DNA of 64,000 bases, from NCBI GenBank assembly GCA_025084515.1, contig JAJAGP010000242.1:300976-364975 (forward strand), read 5' to 3'. Under the pieces are notes generated by a model that was given only the letters and a program-made list of their open reading frames with translations, was not told where the DNA came from and ran no database searches. The DNA comes from Ancistrus triradiatus (taxonomy: Eukaryota > Chordata > Actinopteri > Siluriformes > Loricariidae). Each line of letters begins with the position of its first letter. Position 1 is the first letter of the stretch. Made by a program: the position numbers and the translations under genes. This document shows, piece after piece, positions 45,401-51,000 of this stretch.

Positions 45401-47487
45401 GGGCAAATCTAACTTTGAATAACTTGTATCAACTTCAGTAGAAATGCAGTGAAATGCTCACATGTGGGTAGAACTCCATCAGGAGCAGGTACTCGGGCAG
45501 GCCGTCAGTCCCGATCCGTTCCTCAGTCTCGAGGAAGTGGGCGATGTTATCGTGCTCCAGCAGGAGGCGGTAGATGGAGCGTTCGTTCACAAAAGGCTGT
45601 CGGTTTACACTTGAGAAGACTTTAACTGCTATGGAGCGCTCATCCAGAGAGCCACGGTACACTGCCCCGTATCGACCGCGGCCTATCAGCTGCAGGGAGG
45701 AAGATGGGAGATGATGATCGGAAAAATAATGAGTCAAAATAATGGGGGAACAGTAATAACCATCATTTACAACAAGCGAACGGAAAATGTAAGCATATAC
45801 TAGTTCATATCCTGTTCTTCATCCACATCACATTTTTCTGCACATAACACTTTATGCATTCCTGCATCGTCGCACGTTTCATATTCATCTCACTACACAC
45901 CCAGCGGCCACTTTATTAGGTACACCCGTTCAACTGCTCGTTACTAATATCTAATCCAAATCTCAATGCAAAGGTCAGTGGAGAATGGCCAGCCTGGCTC
46001 GAGCTGACAGAAAGGCAACAGTAACTCAAGTAACCAGGTGCTACAAACGAGGGATGAAGAATAGCACAACTCTGAACACTCAACATTTCGAACTTTGAAG
46101 CAGATGGGCTACAACACCTGAAGACCGAATGCCTGTCAGCTAAGAACAGACAACTGAGGCGCCAATTTGCACAGAAGCGCCAAAATTGGACAACAGAAGA
46201 CTGGAAAAGGCTGGTCTGATAGAGAGCAAGAAAAAAAAAAAATATCAAAAATGAGATGAAAATGCTTATATTAAGCAAAAACATCTGCCAGTGGAGTAAA
46301 GCAAATTTTATACTTAGTAAGATTTCTTAAAATAAAAAATATTAATACTAATACTAATTCTAAAATCAAGTGAAAAGTGCTGATTTTCTATCTTAAATCC
46401 AGACAGAAGAAACAGAAGAACTTCACCGGTGACTTTTTGTGATTCATTTGAGCCCCAAGTTACTTAAAAGAAGGTAAAATTTGGAGAAAAAAGTGAAGAT
46501 GATCAAGGTAATTCTTCTTAAAATAAGCAAATTAATCTTACACTTACAGTGCCTTGTAAGTTTTCATCTAATCAGAGAAAAAGAAGATTTATTGCCTTCA
46601 AAAAAGACCATTTCACATGCTAAGATTTTGTGTTGTGCGGTGTTGTATCGACGGTTCAGGCTGCTGTTGTAAGGGTTAGAAAGATATTTTCTCGCACACT
46701 TTGGCAACCTTGAAACCACTGAGCATTGTGCGTTTACGTGCACTTAATAATCCGATCATAGTCGGATTTCTGCAGTTGTCTGACTATTAAAGTGGTACAC
46801 AGCATACTCTGATCTGGAAATTAGAGCAAGTAATCCCATAAAGAGAGCTGGATTTGAGCTCAGTAATCAGATTTCTCATATCATGTACACCAATTAGCCG
46901 GATTTGGTAGTCTGCGCATGTGCACGGAGCGGCTGGAGGAAAAACCATGGTTGCCAGGTCCTCCTATTTTTAGAGATTTCACTTCCTTTGGGCTTATTTA
47001 CCTAGAACATTCTCTCACAGGATCTGGCAACCCGAAGTTAAATGAAGAACAGCTATCGAACACTTTGTGGAGACTCTGAACTGCAATATATAGTAAAGAA
47101 AATTATAATTTGATTATTTAATATTAAAAAAAAATCAAGTTGACGTCACAGCTTTCTGTGAGATTATTGGCTCGCTGCAAAGTAGAAATCTGATTACTGC
47201 CTGGGTCATGTAAACCATACTCCTTGATCGGATTACTGACAAAATCTGATTTCCTGCAGTGATCGTCTTATTAAGCGCATATAAACGCACTCAGTGTTTT
47301 AATGCACCAGCCTACATGTCAACAAAGGGCTTCAGCAAAACTCATATCATTGCAGGTGGAGGAAAAGTGTATGACATTGTACCTCCAGCAGTTTGAGGTT
47401 GTCCAAATCCAGTGAGGGGGGAGACGCAGGTGCCTCCAGCATGTTCAAGTTATGAAGACTCTGCTTACCATGTCCTGTACGAACACG

Positions 47488-47523
<36 letters not shown>

Positions 47524-50500
47524 GCATATTTACATGTACCAAGTAGATAAGTCTAATTCTATGGAAGCTCTTAAATACAATGCTGTGGCAACTCACTTCT
47601 GAGCATTCGCAAGCAAAAAAAGAGCAGCACAACTAGCACTGCTACCATGGAGACGGTTGCCAGGGCAATCAGGACAGCCTCCTCCTGGTAAAGAGGACGA
47701 GTACCTGGCCAAGGGTCAAAGGAAAGGTGCAATAATGAACTGGCAGATAACTGACCCCAGCTTGATACTAAAAATATTCACAGAACCTGCTTAAGGTATA
47801 CGAGAAAAAAAATAAGTGGCGTCGACTCACAGACTGGCGGCGCTGTGGTGGGCCTGGCTGGCATGAAATCCTCGGTGAAGTTGAGGTTGCACATGTCTCT
47901 GCTACAGCAGCAGAACCGGTAGCTGCCATTTTGGTTTTGGGACGGCGGGGTTGTCACCTGGCACACATCATCATGGCATGTCTGCTGGTCACCGAGATAC
48001 GTCCAGCAGCCTGCAGGATATGACATTCTGTATAAGAATTGTAGAGGTCCTAACAACAATAACTGACTAAACAGAAATGTTGCAGTGCCTCGCAAAACTG
48101 CTGCTGCTCATGTTTTGTTTGTTAAGAATTGCACTGTTTGTTCCAGCTTAACATTAAAGTGATGATAGTAGACCATTAAATTCTGAGCGCTTTCCACTAG
48201 CAAAAATCACCCTCATACATGGTTATACACTATACAGACAAAAGTTTCTGGACACCCAATAACTACATCATAAAACATGGAAATTAGCATGTCTTTTTAA
48301 TGCGTGGGAGGCTGTAGTGTGTGGGTTTTTTTTTTTTGTTAGCATGAACAGTATAGTTGACAAAAAAAACAGTGTATTTTTGTCAACTGTAAAATCGGAC
48401 TCCTTGTGAAAAGGCCTTAAGCCGGCATTAGTCACACTGGACTAAAAAGCAAAATCACCGATCGCATGATATTCCTTGGTGCTGTAGGGCGAAGGATCAG
48501 ACTACAGGCAGTCCCCGGGTTACACCGCACTGGACTTACGCCAAACCAATGTTACGACGCTATTCCTAATAAATTCATTCAAGTTATGATGCGTAGGTAT
48601 GGGACTGTCGGCGTAGGTACAATGGGACAAAAAAGTATTTAGTCAGCCACTGATTGTGCAAGTTTTCTTACTTGGTAAGATGAGAAAGATCTGTAATTTT
48701 CATCATAGGTACACTTCAACTATGAGACACAACATGAGAAAAAAAAAAATCCAGGTAATCACATTGTAGGATTTTTAAAGAATTTAATTGTAAATTATGG
48801 TGGAAAATAAGTATTTGGTCAATAACAATAGTTCAACTCAATACTTTGTAACATAACCTTTGTTGGTAATGACAGAGGTCAAAAGTTACCTGTAAGTCTT
48901 CACCAGGTTGGCACACACTGTAGCTGGTATTGTAGCCCATTCCTACATGCAGATCTCCTCTAGAGCAGTGATGTTTTTTTGGCAACATGGACTTTCAAAT
49001 CCCTCCACAAATTTTCTATGGGGTTGAGGCCTGGAGACTGGCTAGGCCATTCCAGGACCTTGAAAATGCTTTTTACAGAGCCACTCCTTCGTTGCCCAAG
49101 CGGTGCGTTTGGGATCATTGTCATGCTGGAAGACCCAGCCACGTTCCATCTTCAATGCTCTCACTGATGGAAGAAGGTTTTGGCTTAAAATCTCACGACA
49201 CATGGCCCCGTTCATTCTTCCCTTAACACGGATCAGTCGTCCTGTCCCCTTGCAGAAAAACAGCCCCAAAGCATGATGTGTCCACCCCCATGCTTCACAG
49301 TAGGTATGGCGCAACTCAGAATTCTTCTTCCTCCAAACATGGCTATTTGAGTTTCTACCAAAAAGTTTTGATATTATACCACATGATATTCTCCCAATCC
49401 TCTTCTGGATCATCCATATGCTCTCTGGGAAACTTCAGATGGGCCTGGACATGTACTGGCTTAAGCAGGGGGACACGCCTGGGGCTGCAAGATCTGAGTC
49501 CCTCTTGGCGTAGTGTGTTACTGATGGTAGCCTTTGTTACTTTGGTCCCAGCTCTCTGCAGGTCATTCATCAGGTCCCTCCATGTAGTTCTGGGATTTTT
49601 GCTCACCGGTCTCATGATCATTTTGACCCCACAGGTTGAGATCTTGCGTGGGGCCCCAGATCGAGGGAGATTATCAATGGCCTTGTATGTCTTCCATTTT
49701 TTACAATTGCTCTCACAGTTGATTTATTCACACCAACCTGCTTTCCTATTGTAGATTTACTCTTCCCAGATGGGGCTGGTCTACAATTTTCTTCCTGGTG
49801 TCCTTCTACAGCTCTTTGGTCTTGGCCATGGTTGAGTTTGGAGTCTGACTGTTTGAGGCTGTGGACAGGTGTCTTTTATACAGATAACGAGGTCAAACAG
49901 GTGCCATTAATACATGTAACCAGTGGAGGACAGAAGAGCTTCTTAAAAAAGATGTTACAGGTCTGTGAGAGCCAGAAATCTTGCTTGTTTGTGGGTGACT
50001 AAATACTTATTTTCCACCATGATTTACAATTAAATTCTTTAAAAGATCCTACAATGTGATTTCCTGGATTTTTTTTCTCATTTAGTCTCTCATAGATGAA
50101 GTTTACCTATGATGAAAATTACAGACCTCTCTCATCTTTCTAAGTAGGAGAACTTACACAATCAGTGGCTGACTAAATACTTTTTTGCCCCACTGTATGA
50201 GGCCCAATCCAGGACTACATTTTGTTACTGTCCTCGCAGCGGCGTCGATCTGGTATAGTAATACACCAAGGCGAGTGTGCAGGACCTCGCGTTGTCCTGC
50301 GCTTGCGTGACGTTTACGTATTTACTGTTATATTTTTGCCATTTATTATGGTAAGGAATTCTTCACTTTTTTCATTTATATAAATTGTTTAATGTTAAGA
50401 ATCAATTTACAATGAAAATCGACTTACACCATGCTGTAGGAACGAATCTGCATCATAACCCTGCCTGTACAAGATTTGAACTTTCCTAATGTGTACGTAC

Positions 50501-50683
50501 CTTGTTTAACCAGCCGGACTCCGTGCTGCTTTTTCTCCCATAGTCCATAGCACCGGCCTCCCTGACTGCAGCGAATGGTGGAATTCTCCAGGAAGACCCG
50601 TCCCTCTCCCCCAACACCAATACTATCAGCCAGAGCCTGCTGCTGTTCTGCATAAGCACACTCCCTCTCCTCACTCTGAGCAG
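28163..50683 (-). CDS. bmpr2: Bone morphogenetic protein receptor type II gene, coding exons 2-13
   Basis: Membrane receptor serine/threonine kinase of the TGF-beta superfamily; the family binds BMP ligands and phosphorylates type I receptors to start SMAD signalling. Twelve exons were read from splice sites: 50683-50501, 48010-47831, 47704-47597, 47474-47383, 45689-45462, 39777-39663, 37706-37546, 36677-36530, 35175-35039, 32014-31845, 31441-30270 and 28437-28163. All introns are GT-AG and every phase joins, giving about 989 codons after the missing exon 1, hence about 1014 residues if exon 1 is the usual 25 codons (human protein 1038). Order: ten-cysteine ectodomain, membrane helix, kinase with GRGRYGAV, AVK, HRDLNSRN, DFG and APE motifs, and a tail of about 480 residues. 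The tail, with EKNRN, NYERQQAQ, EDLET, PKQQN, SPDE-EPLLRR and KIKKRVKTPY, separates BMPR2 from ACVR2 and TGFBR2. Which teleost duplicate (a or b) this is cannot be told here. Confidence 0.97.
28540..28815. mobile_element. ATCGTGATA-family small element fragment in bmpr2 intron 12
   Basis: CACAACACGATACGCATCAC at the left, GAGATTGTAGTTTACACCCC and AAATATCACAATATACA at the right, as at 56560-56690. Confidence 0.45.
28819..29560 (+). mobile_element. Dispersed repeat P (possibly pogo/Tigger-like), copy 1, with a SINE inside
   Basis: Begins CAGTGGTACCTTGGTTCTCA. Shares GATTCAGTACGCAGTGATTC, ATTCTTAGTGCAAATAAGTC, CCATGGG(T/C)CC and GATTTTCAACACTTTATTAT with 40038-40560, and its 3' part with 44745-44960. 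The CAG-TACCTCGG type end recalls pogo-like elements, but I cannot confirm that. Confidence 0.55.
29172..29360 (+). mobile_element. tRNA-derived SINE, best-preserved copy
   Basis: Box A-like TAGCCTAGTGGTTAAGGTAC and box B-like GGTCCAGAGTTCAAATCCC are spaced as in a tRNA, followed by TGAGCAAGGCCCTTAACC and the conserved tail GGATAAGGGCGTCTGCTAAA. It sits inside repeat P: the uninterrupted copy at 40440-40490 reads straight from the CACTAAATCAC region to GATTTTCAACAC. Confidence 0.9.
29535..30045 (+). repeat. Dispersed teleost repeat, CACCCAAGGAGG family, copy 2
   Basis: Same family as 13690-14212, closer to what I remember of the consensus 3' end: GAGTTTTTCCTTTCCACTGT, GCTTGCTCAATTTGGGATTG, GTAAAGAGCGCTATGTAAAT. 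Confidence 0.75.
30046..30250 (+). repeat. Dispersed repeat Q, copy 1
   Basis: Shared with 45135-45400: CTCCTTGGTTCATGAT, TTTAACTTATGA, CCATCATAA.TCAGGGAG, ACAACTCCATTA, GGATTTTCTGGGGGTCTGGA, CCTTATGGGAAAA. Both copies lie next to repeat P or a SINE, so Q may be the other end of P. Confidence 0.6.
30270..31441 (-). CDS. bmpr2: bmpr2 exon 12: long cytoplasmic tail
   Basis: A 1172-base exon between acceptor tttctccgcag and donor G|gtgagt, encoding about 390 residues of the tail specific to BMPR2. Recognisable blocks in order: NVSHGHQTP, EKNRNYERQQAQSRL, LTQEDLETPKLDLSEVQ, ESSDESLMEHSQKQF, LPKQQNIPKRPSSLSL, LRLKFGKLAKSNLKKADLG, AAEPRPVVIVANN, SPDEQEPLLRR, an Asn-rich run, and RRPERPNSLDLSMTNLPLF. 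The protein may continue upstream in frame from a chance Met at 31455, but the acceptor and the exon 11 phase set the real start at 31441. Compared with human, the middle of the exon is shorter and more Ala/Gly/Glu-rich. Long overlapping frames on the plus strand here are shadows of this exon. Confidence 0.97.
31540..31825 (+). repeat. Dispersed teleost repeat, copy 4, in bmpr2 intron 11
   Basis: GAGTTTGCATGTCCTCCCTG, CTCCGGGTACTCCGGTTTCC, CGATGGATTGGCGCCCTGCC, CTGTCCAGGATTAGCGGATA. The most complete copy of this family in the window; it nearly fills the 403-base intron. Confidence 0.75.
31845..32014 (-). CDS. bmpr2: bmpr2 exon 11: end of the kinase domain
   Basis: 170 bases between acceptor catgtgtacag and donor AG|gtaaga. 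It encodes AVRSLKETMEDCWDQDAEAR, LTAQCAEERLAELLLLWERD and KSMSPAVNLSTTVHNH. CWDQDAEARLTAQCAEER is the conserved terminal kinase segment with the invariant Arg. A (TA/CA)n microsatellite and a large Tc1 composite begin only about 30 and 190 bases upstream in intron 10. Confidence 0.97.
32040..32201. repeat. (TA/CA)n microsatellite beside bmpr2 exon 11
   Basis: Mixed TA, CATA and CACA repeats with long (TA)n in the middle. Minus-strand transcript reading enters exon 11 about 25 bases after it. Confidence 0.95.
32580..33350 (-). pseudogene. Tc1 transposase pseudogene, family A copy 5, C-terminal two thirds
   Basis: Minus-strand fragments include LSRSGRLTKITPRARRVIVG, EGYWKNVLWTDEAKIELFCL (first Asp), GGGSIMVWTCFAASGPGRLA and IPELKLFCTEEWAKIPPSRC. 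A deletion has removed the segment between the linker and the first Asp, and stops occur downstream. The N-terminal part is at 34665-34505, on the far side of the nested element. Confidence 0.85.
33352..34502 (-). mobile_element. Tc1 family B, copy 1, nested inside family A copy 5
   Basis: Inverted ends CAGTGGGGCAAAAAAGTATT and AATACTTTTTTGCCCCACTG, flanked by TA on both sides (33350-33351, 34503-34504). Joining the flanks restores the uninterrupted family A phrase, so this is a clean later insertion. Inner direct repeats (AAGTATTTGGTCAATAAC near 33540) give the IR/DR layout. Confidence 0.93.
33750..34200 (-). pseudogene. Tc1 transposase pseudogene, family B copy 1
   Basis: The N-terminal half is readable at 34191-33943: KKIVDLHQAGKSGSTIGKQV, GVNNSTVGAIVTKWKTYKAI, LPRSGAPRKISSCGVKMIMR, a helix-turn-helix region with the usual linker. 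Downstream frames are broken, and the part with the DDE residues is largely deleted compared with copy 3 at 48.6 kb. Confidence 0.85.
35039..35175 (-). CDS. bmpr2: bmpr2 exon 10: kinase C-lobe
   Basis: 137 bases between acceptor catgtgccag and donor CTG|gtaaaa. It encodes ESVPPFQLAFQAEAGNHPT, IEEMQAMVSRHKQRPKFP and EAWKENSL. The QRPKFPEAW block is shared by BMPR2 orthologues. Exon 11 continues directly with AVRSLKETMEDCWDQD. Confidence 0.96.
35176..35519. other. bmpr2 intron 9, proximal part, no feature
   Basis: Single-copy-looking sequence; no repeat recognised. Confidence 0.4.
35520..36265. repeat. 750-base T/C-rich tract with degenerate TTCC/TTTCCTT units
   Basis: Plus strand almost free of G for long stretches, with repeated TTCCTTC, TTTATTTCC and CCTTCTT. 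It is a degenerate pyrimidine microsatellite in bmpr2 intron 9; the transcript reads it as a purine-rich tract. An 83-codon Phe/Leu-rich frame inside is an artefact. Confidence 0.85.
36405..36495. repeat. Poly-A plus (TA)n tract next to the bmpr2 exon 9 donor
   Basis: About 36 A residues followed by (TA)n to 36495. In transcript sense this is (UA)n then oligo-U starting about 35 bases after the exon 9 donor. Confidence 0.95.
36530..36677 (-). CDS. bmpr2: bmpr2 exon 9: activation segment APE and C-lobe
   Basis: 148 bases between acceptor gggtgtgtag and donor G|gtactg. It encodes VGTVRYMAPEVLEGAVNLRD then CEAALKQVDVYALGLLYWE and FMRCADLFP. The APE motif and the DVYALG segment of helix F are intact. 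About 35 bases after the donor the transcript enters a long (TA)n and oligo-U tract, recorded separately. Confidence 0.96.
36905..37066 (+). repeat. Dispersed repeat H, copy in bmpr2 intron 8
   Basis: GTTTAACGTCCATCCAATCA, AATAAAAATCTGTCTTTTAA, CAGCCGATCAACTCT, CACAAGCAGAGG. It resumes at 37253 with AAACTGGTTCACATTCACTC after a family B Tc1 remnant. Confidence 0.7.
37067..37252 (+). mobile_element. Tc1 family B, copy 2: terminal fragment
   Basis: GAGAGCCAGAAAT, AAATCCTACAATGTGA, CTCATAGTTGAAGTGTACCT, ending TTTTTTGCCCCACTG then TA. Only one terminal repeat remains; the other end and the gene were lost together with part of repeat H. Confidence 0.85.
37546..37706 (-). CDS. bmpr2: bmpr2 exon 8: catalytic loop and DFG
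   Basis: 161 bases between acceptor gtctttcag and donor GAG|gtctgt. It encodes IYKPAVSHRDLNSRNVLVK with the catalytic Asp and the Mg-binding Asn, ADGSCVLSDFGLSMALTG with the DFG motif, and the acidic activation loop ending DDDNTAISE. The donor gtctgt is weaker than the others in this gene but keeps the frame, because the next exon starts VGTVRYMAPE as expected. Confidence 0.95.
37936..39084 (-). mobile_element. Tc1 family C, copy 1, in bmpr2 intron 7
   Basis: Left end CACTGCCTGACCAGAAAAAG, right end GACCTTTCTTTGACCAGGCT, roughly inverted. The transposase is on the minus strand in pieces: RLNSCVALRKPLVSEASWQT and KVMRSDESRLTLFQSDGRI (first Asp) near 38570-38400, DIFQDDNARIHRAQ (second Asp) and SPELNPIEK (third) near 38205-38090. 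Stops and a frameshift separate the pieces. Confidence 0.87.
39237..39545 (+). repeat. Dispersed teleost repeat, CAGTGACACTGACGTGGTGG family
   Basis: TTTTCAGCACTGCAGTGACA, GTGTGTTTTGTTGGTATGAG, GGATCGGACACAGCAGTGCT, ACTGAAAATAGTCCACCGAC and GTGAACACAGTGTTTAAAAA are phrases I recognise from a repeat family common in many fish genomes. It ends about 120 bases from bmpr2 exon 7. Confidence 0.65.
39663..39777 (-). CDS. bmpr2: bmpr2 exon 7: kinase helices after the hinge
   Basis: This short exon is easy to overlook because it is 115 bases in a 7.8-kb stretch of repeats. Acceptor tgtttccccag and donor G|gttagt bound 38 codons: GSLCTYLSTRTVDWLSCCRL then VLSVTRGLAYLHTELVRG. It completes MEFYPH-GSLC from exon 6, and its last base joins exon 8 to give Asp before IYKPAVSHRDL. 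SVTRGLAYLHTEL is strongly BMPR2-like. Introns of about 5.7 kb and 2.0 kb flank it. Confidence 0.93.
40038..40560 (+). mobile_element. Dispersed repeat P, copy 2 (no SINE)
   Basis: Starts near ACAATGGCACCTCAGTTCTC. Then GATTCGGTACACTGTGATTC, TATTCTTAATGCAAATAAGT, CCATTGCACACTAAATCACA, GGGATTTTCAACACCATTAT. It serves as the empty-site reference for the SINE at 29172. Confidence 0.6.
40735..41265. mobile_element. Fold-back element related to 46730-47290, degenerate
   Basis: AGATCAGATTAAGGGCCTAG, CTCTGATCTCAATCGGTTTT, GCAGAATCAGACGTGGTTGC share phrases with the TCCGATT-type element at 46730-47290 (CTCTGATCTGG, GGTTGCCAGG). Boundaries are uncertain. Confidence 0.4.
41464..43020 (+). mobile_element. 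Tc1 family E, near full length, in bmpr2 intron 6
   Basis: Begins CAGTGGTTTGCCCCCTTCCT after TA. The internal repeat GAAAAAGTGATTGCCCC near 41650 mirrors GGACAATCACTTTTTCC near 42884, confirming long inverted repeats. The right terminal repeat breaks off at TTTGATGTTCC near 43020, so the last 60 or so bases are missing. Confidence 0.9.
41828..42872 (+). pseudogene. Tc1 transposase pseudogene, family E
   Basis: Starts MPRSKEIRKTIKESIE at 41828. Continues with a broken DNA-binding region, then KVNTAFQKKNIIATVKYGGG, SGPGKTCCVINGTMNSVVLL, LKLKRTWGSAAGQ in frame from 42275 to 42589, then out of frame the second Asp (QDNDPKHTSKST region near 42585) and third acidic motif (SPDLNPIEMLWHDLKK near 42668). 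Multiple stops. The 5' part has several stops that the 3' part lacks. Confidence 0.88.
43428..43765. repeat. Minisatellite of TTTGAAACTC units
   Basis: Roughly 10- to 12-base units alternating TTTGAAACTCG and TTTAGATACTC, more than 20 degenerate repetitions. Lies in bmpr2 intron 6. Confidence 0.9.
43766..44740. other. bmpr2 intron 6, no gene seen
   Basis: No recognisable family. Frames at 43907-44089 and 44390-44668 have no supporting features. Confidence 0.4.
44745..44960 (+). mobile_element. Dispersed repeat P fragment, copy 3
   Basis: AGGAACTGAATATTCTTGGC, CACTTTCAATCCATTATTCA, GAGATTTTCAACACTTTATT as in 29050-29440. Confidence 0.55.
44967..45118 (+). mobile_element. tRNA-derived SINE, truncated
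   Basis: TAGTAGCCTAGTGGGTAAGG, CAGGGTTCAAATCCCACC, TTGAGCAAGGCCCTTAACCC, CTGTAAGTCGCACTG; the terminal GGATAAGGGCGTCTGC tail is missing. Confidence 0.85.
45135..45405 (+). repeat. Dispersed repeat Q, copy 2
   Basis: Matches 30046-30250 and extends to GTAAATCAGGGTCTACCTGT. It ends about 60 bases from the bmpr2 exon 6 donor. Confidence 0.65.
45462..45689 (-). CDS. bmpr2: bmpr2 exon 6: kinase N-lobe
   Basis: 228 bases, phase 0 at both ends, between acceptor ctccctgcag and donor CAT|gtgagc. It encodes the glycine-rich ATP loop LIGRGRYGAVYRG and SIAVKVFS with the ATP-binding lysine (near residue 236 if exon 1 is 25 codons), then NERSIYRLLLEHDNIAHF and EYLLLMEFYPH at the hinge. The frame is intact and no catalytic residue is lost. 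Confidence 0.97.
45903..46250 (+). mobile_element. Tc1 family H remnant, left part
   Basis: Begins GCGGCCACTTTATTAGGTAC, a terminal sequence I know from a very common fish Tc1-like family. It continues with CAGTGGAGAATGGCCAGCCT, AAAGGCAACAGTAACTCAAG, CAGCTAAGAACAGACAACTG, CAAAATTGGACAACAGAAGA, which encode part of its transposase. Broken off at about 46225. Confidence 0.8.
46645..46728 (+). mobile_element. Tc1 family H remnant, later fragment
   Basis: GTATCGACGGTTCAGGCTGC and GATATTTTCTCGCACACTTT continue the same transposase after a gap filled by about 400 bases of unrelated AT-rich sequence (46250-46640), probably an insertion plus a deletion. Confidence 0.65.
46729..47292. mobile_element. 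Miniature inverted-repeat element, GCGTTTA..TGCACTTAATAA ends
   Basis: Left TGCGTTTACGTGCACTTAAT followed by AATCCGATCA, right TGATCGTCTTATTAAGCGCA followed by TATAAACGCA: a good inverted match over about 30 bases. The internal ATCGGATT-type motifs are repeated. No coding capacity. Confidence 0.75.
47383..47474 (-). CDS. bmpr2: bmpr2 exon 5: juxtamembrane region
   Basis: 92 bases between acceptor cgtacag and donor GAG|gtacaa. It encodes HGKQSLHNLNMLEAPASPPS then LDLDNLKLLE. The LDLDNLKLLE segment immediately before the kinase is a BMPR2 hallmark. A (CA)n microsatellite lies only about 15 bases upstream of the exon, within the short intron 4, so the polypyrimidine tract is unusual. Confidence 0.95.
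47490..47521. repeat. (CA)n microsatellite in bmpr2 intron 4
   Basis: About 15 CA units between exons 5 and 4, very close to the exon 5 acceptor. Confidence 0.95.
47597..47704 (-). CDS. bmpr2: bmpr2 exon 4: transmembrane segment
   Basis: 108 bases between acceptor ttggccag and donor A|gtgagt. After TRPLYQEE comes an unbroken hydrophobic stretch of roughly 25 residues (AVLIALATVSMVAVLVVLL then FFCL), followed by basic RMLR. This is the single membrane helix and stop-transfer signal. The split codons at both ends join exon 3 (giving Cys) and exon 5 (giving Arg). Confidence 0.95.
47831..48010 (-). CDS. bmpr2: bmpr2 exon 3: ligand-binding ectodomain, C-terminal half
   Basis: 180 bases between acceptor tcctgcag and donor T|gtgagt. 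The peptide runs from GCWTYLGDQQTCHDD through VCQVTTPP and YRFCCCSRDMCNLNFTEDF to TTAPPV. The remaining seven cysteines, including the CCC cluster and the closing C-N pair of the three-finger fold, are present, so all ten ectodomain cysteines are conserved. NGS and NFT are glycosylation sequons. Introns 3 and 4 on its 3' side are only 126 and 122 bases, so exons 3-5 form a tight cluster. Confidence 0.96.
48011..48619. other. bmpr2 intron 2, proximal part; Tc1-like end near 48231
   Basis: TACACTATACAGACAAAAGT then TTCTGGACACCC at about 48228-48262 resembles the terminus of another Tc1-like family; a possible opposite end lies at about 51865-51895 (AAAACTTTTGGCCACATAGT). Exon 2 lies between them, so they are probably unrelated fragments. 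Confidence 0.4.
48620..50195 (-). mobile_element. Tc1 family B, copy 3, near full length, in bmpr2 intron 2
   Basis: Left CAATGGGACAAAAAAGTATT, right AATACTTTTTTGCCCCACTG, flanked by TA (48618-48619, 50196-50197). Inner direct repeats AAGTATTTGGTCAATAAC at about 48805 and the opposite strand near 50000 complete the IR/DR layout. 1576 bases. Confidence 0.93.
48880..49835 (-). pseudogene. Tc1 transposase pseudogene, family B copy 3
   Basis: The gene starts near 49831 (MAKTKEL-type). Pieces: KNPRTTWRDLMNDLQRAGTK, VTKATISNTLRQEGLRSCSP, REHMDDPEEDWENIMW (first acidic region, with the Asp position altered to MWYN), then in a shifted frame KNSELRHTYCEAWGWTHHAL, GRMNGAMCREILSQNLLPSV, MERGWVFQHDNDPKRTA (second Asp), then SQSPGLNPIENLWRDLK (third acidic motif). 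At least two frameshifts. Confidence 0.9.
50196..50500. other. bmpr2 intron 2, single-copy-looking, no feature
   Basis: Short stretch with a few CG dinucleotides near 50230-50320. No repeat recognised. Confidence 0.4.
50501..50683 (-). CDS. bmpr2: bmpr2 exon 2: N-terminal half of the ectodomain
   Basis: Acceptor tttgcag and donor G|gtacgt bound a 183-base exon that starts by completing a codon and ends one base into the next. It encodes about 61 residues beginning AAQSEERECAY and ending EKKQHGVRLVKQ. Three ectodomain cysteines are visible (ECAY, IRCS, GRCY) with the BMPR2-typical CYGLWEK, and ENST is a glycosylation sequon. Exon 1, which should supply the signal peptide and the first base of the split codon, was not found between 50684 and 64000. 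This intron is long in other vertebrates as well. Confidence 0.95.
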
Positions 50684-50764
50684 CTGCAAACAGAGTAGCA
50701 GACATTGAATATCTAGATATTCAATAGAGTAGTAGATTGAATATGCACATTAACATTCACCATC

Positions 50765-51000
50765 AATATTCACATTTTAAATGGGGTGTAAACTATAGCT
50801 CCAGTAGATGTCACAGTATGGTGTTTTGACTCAATTTGTCCGCTGAATTAATTATCAATGTGATGTGATCTATTAAGGCGACTCAGATCATACATACGTA
50901 AATAATATATAGGTAAATCACAATATGCATCGTATCGCAATGTATCGTGACATAATTGTATCATGAAGTCCTTTCCAATACCCACCCCCGTACTCTGAAT
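50765..51000. mobile_element. ATCGTGATA-family small element, copy 2
   Basis: TAGATGTCACAGTATGGTGT, TCAATGTGATGTGATCTATT, CAATGTATCGTGACATAAT, CCAATACCCACCCCC, parallel to 7800-8050. Confidence 0.55.

Noticed and set aside
49278..49754. 158-codon plus-strand frame
   Set aside because: Antisense of the family B Tc1 transposase pseudogene.
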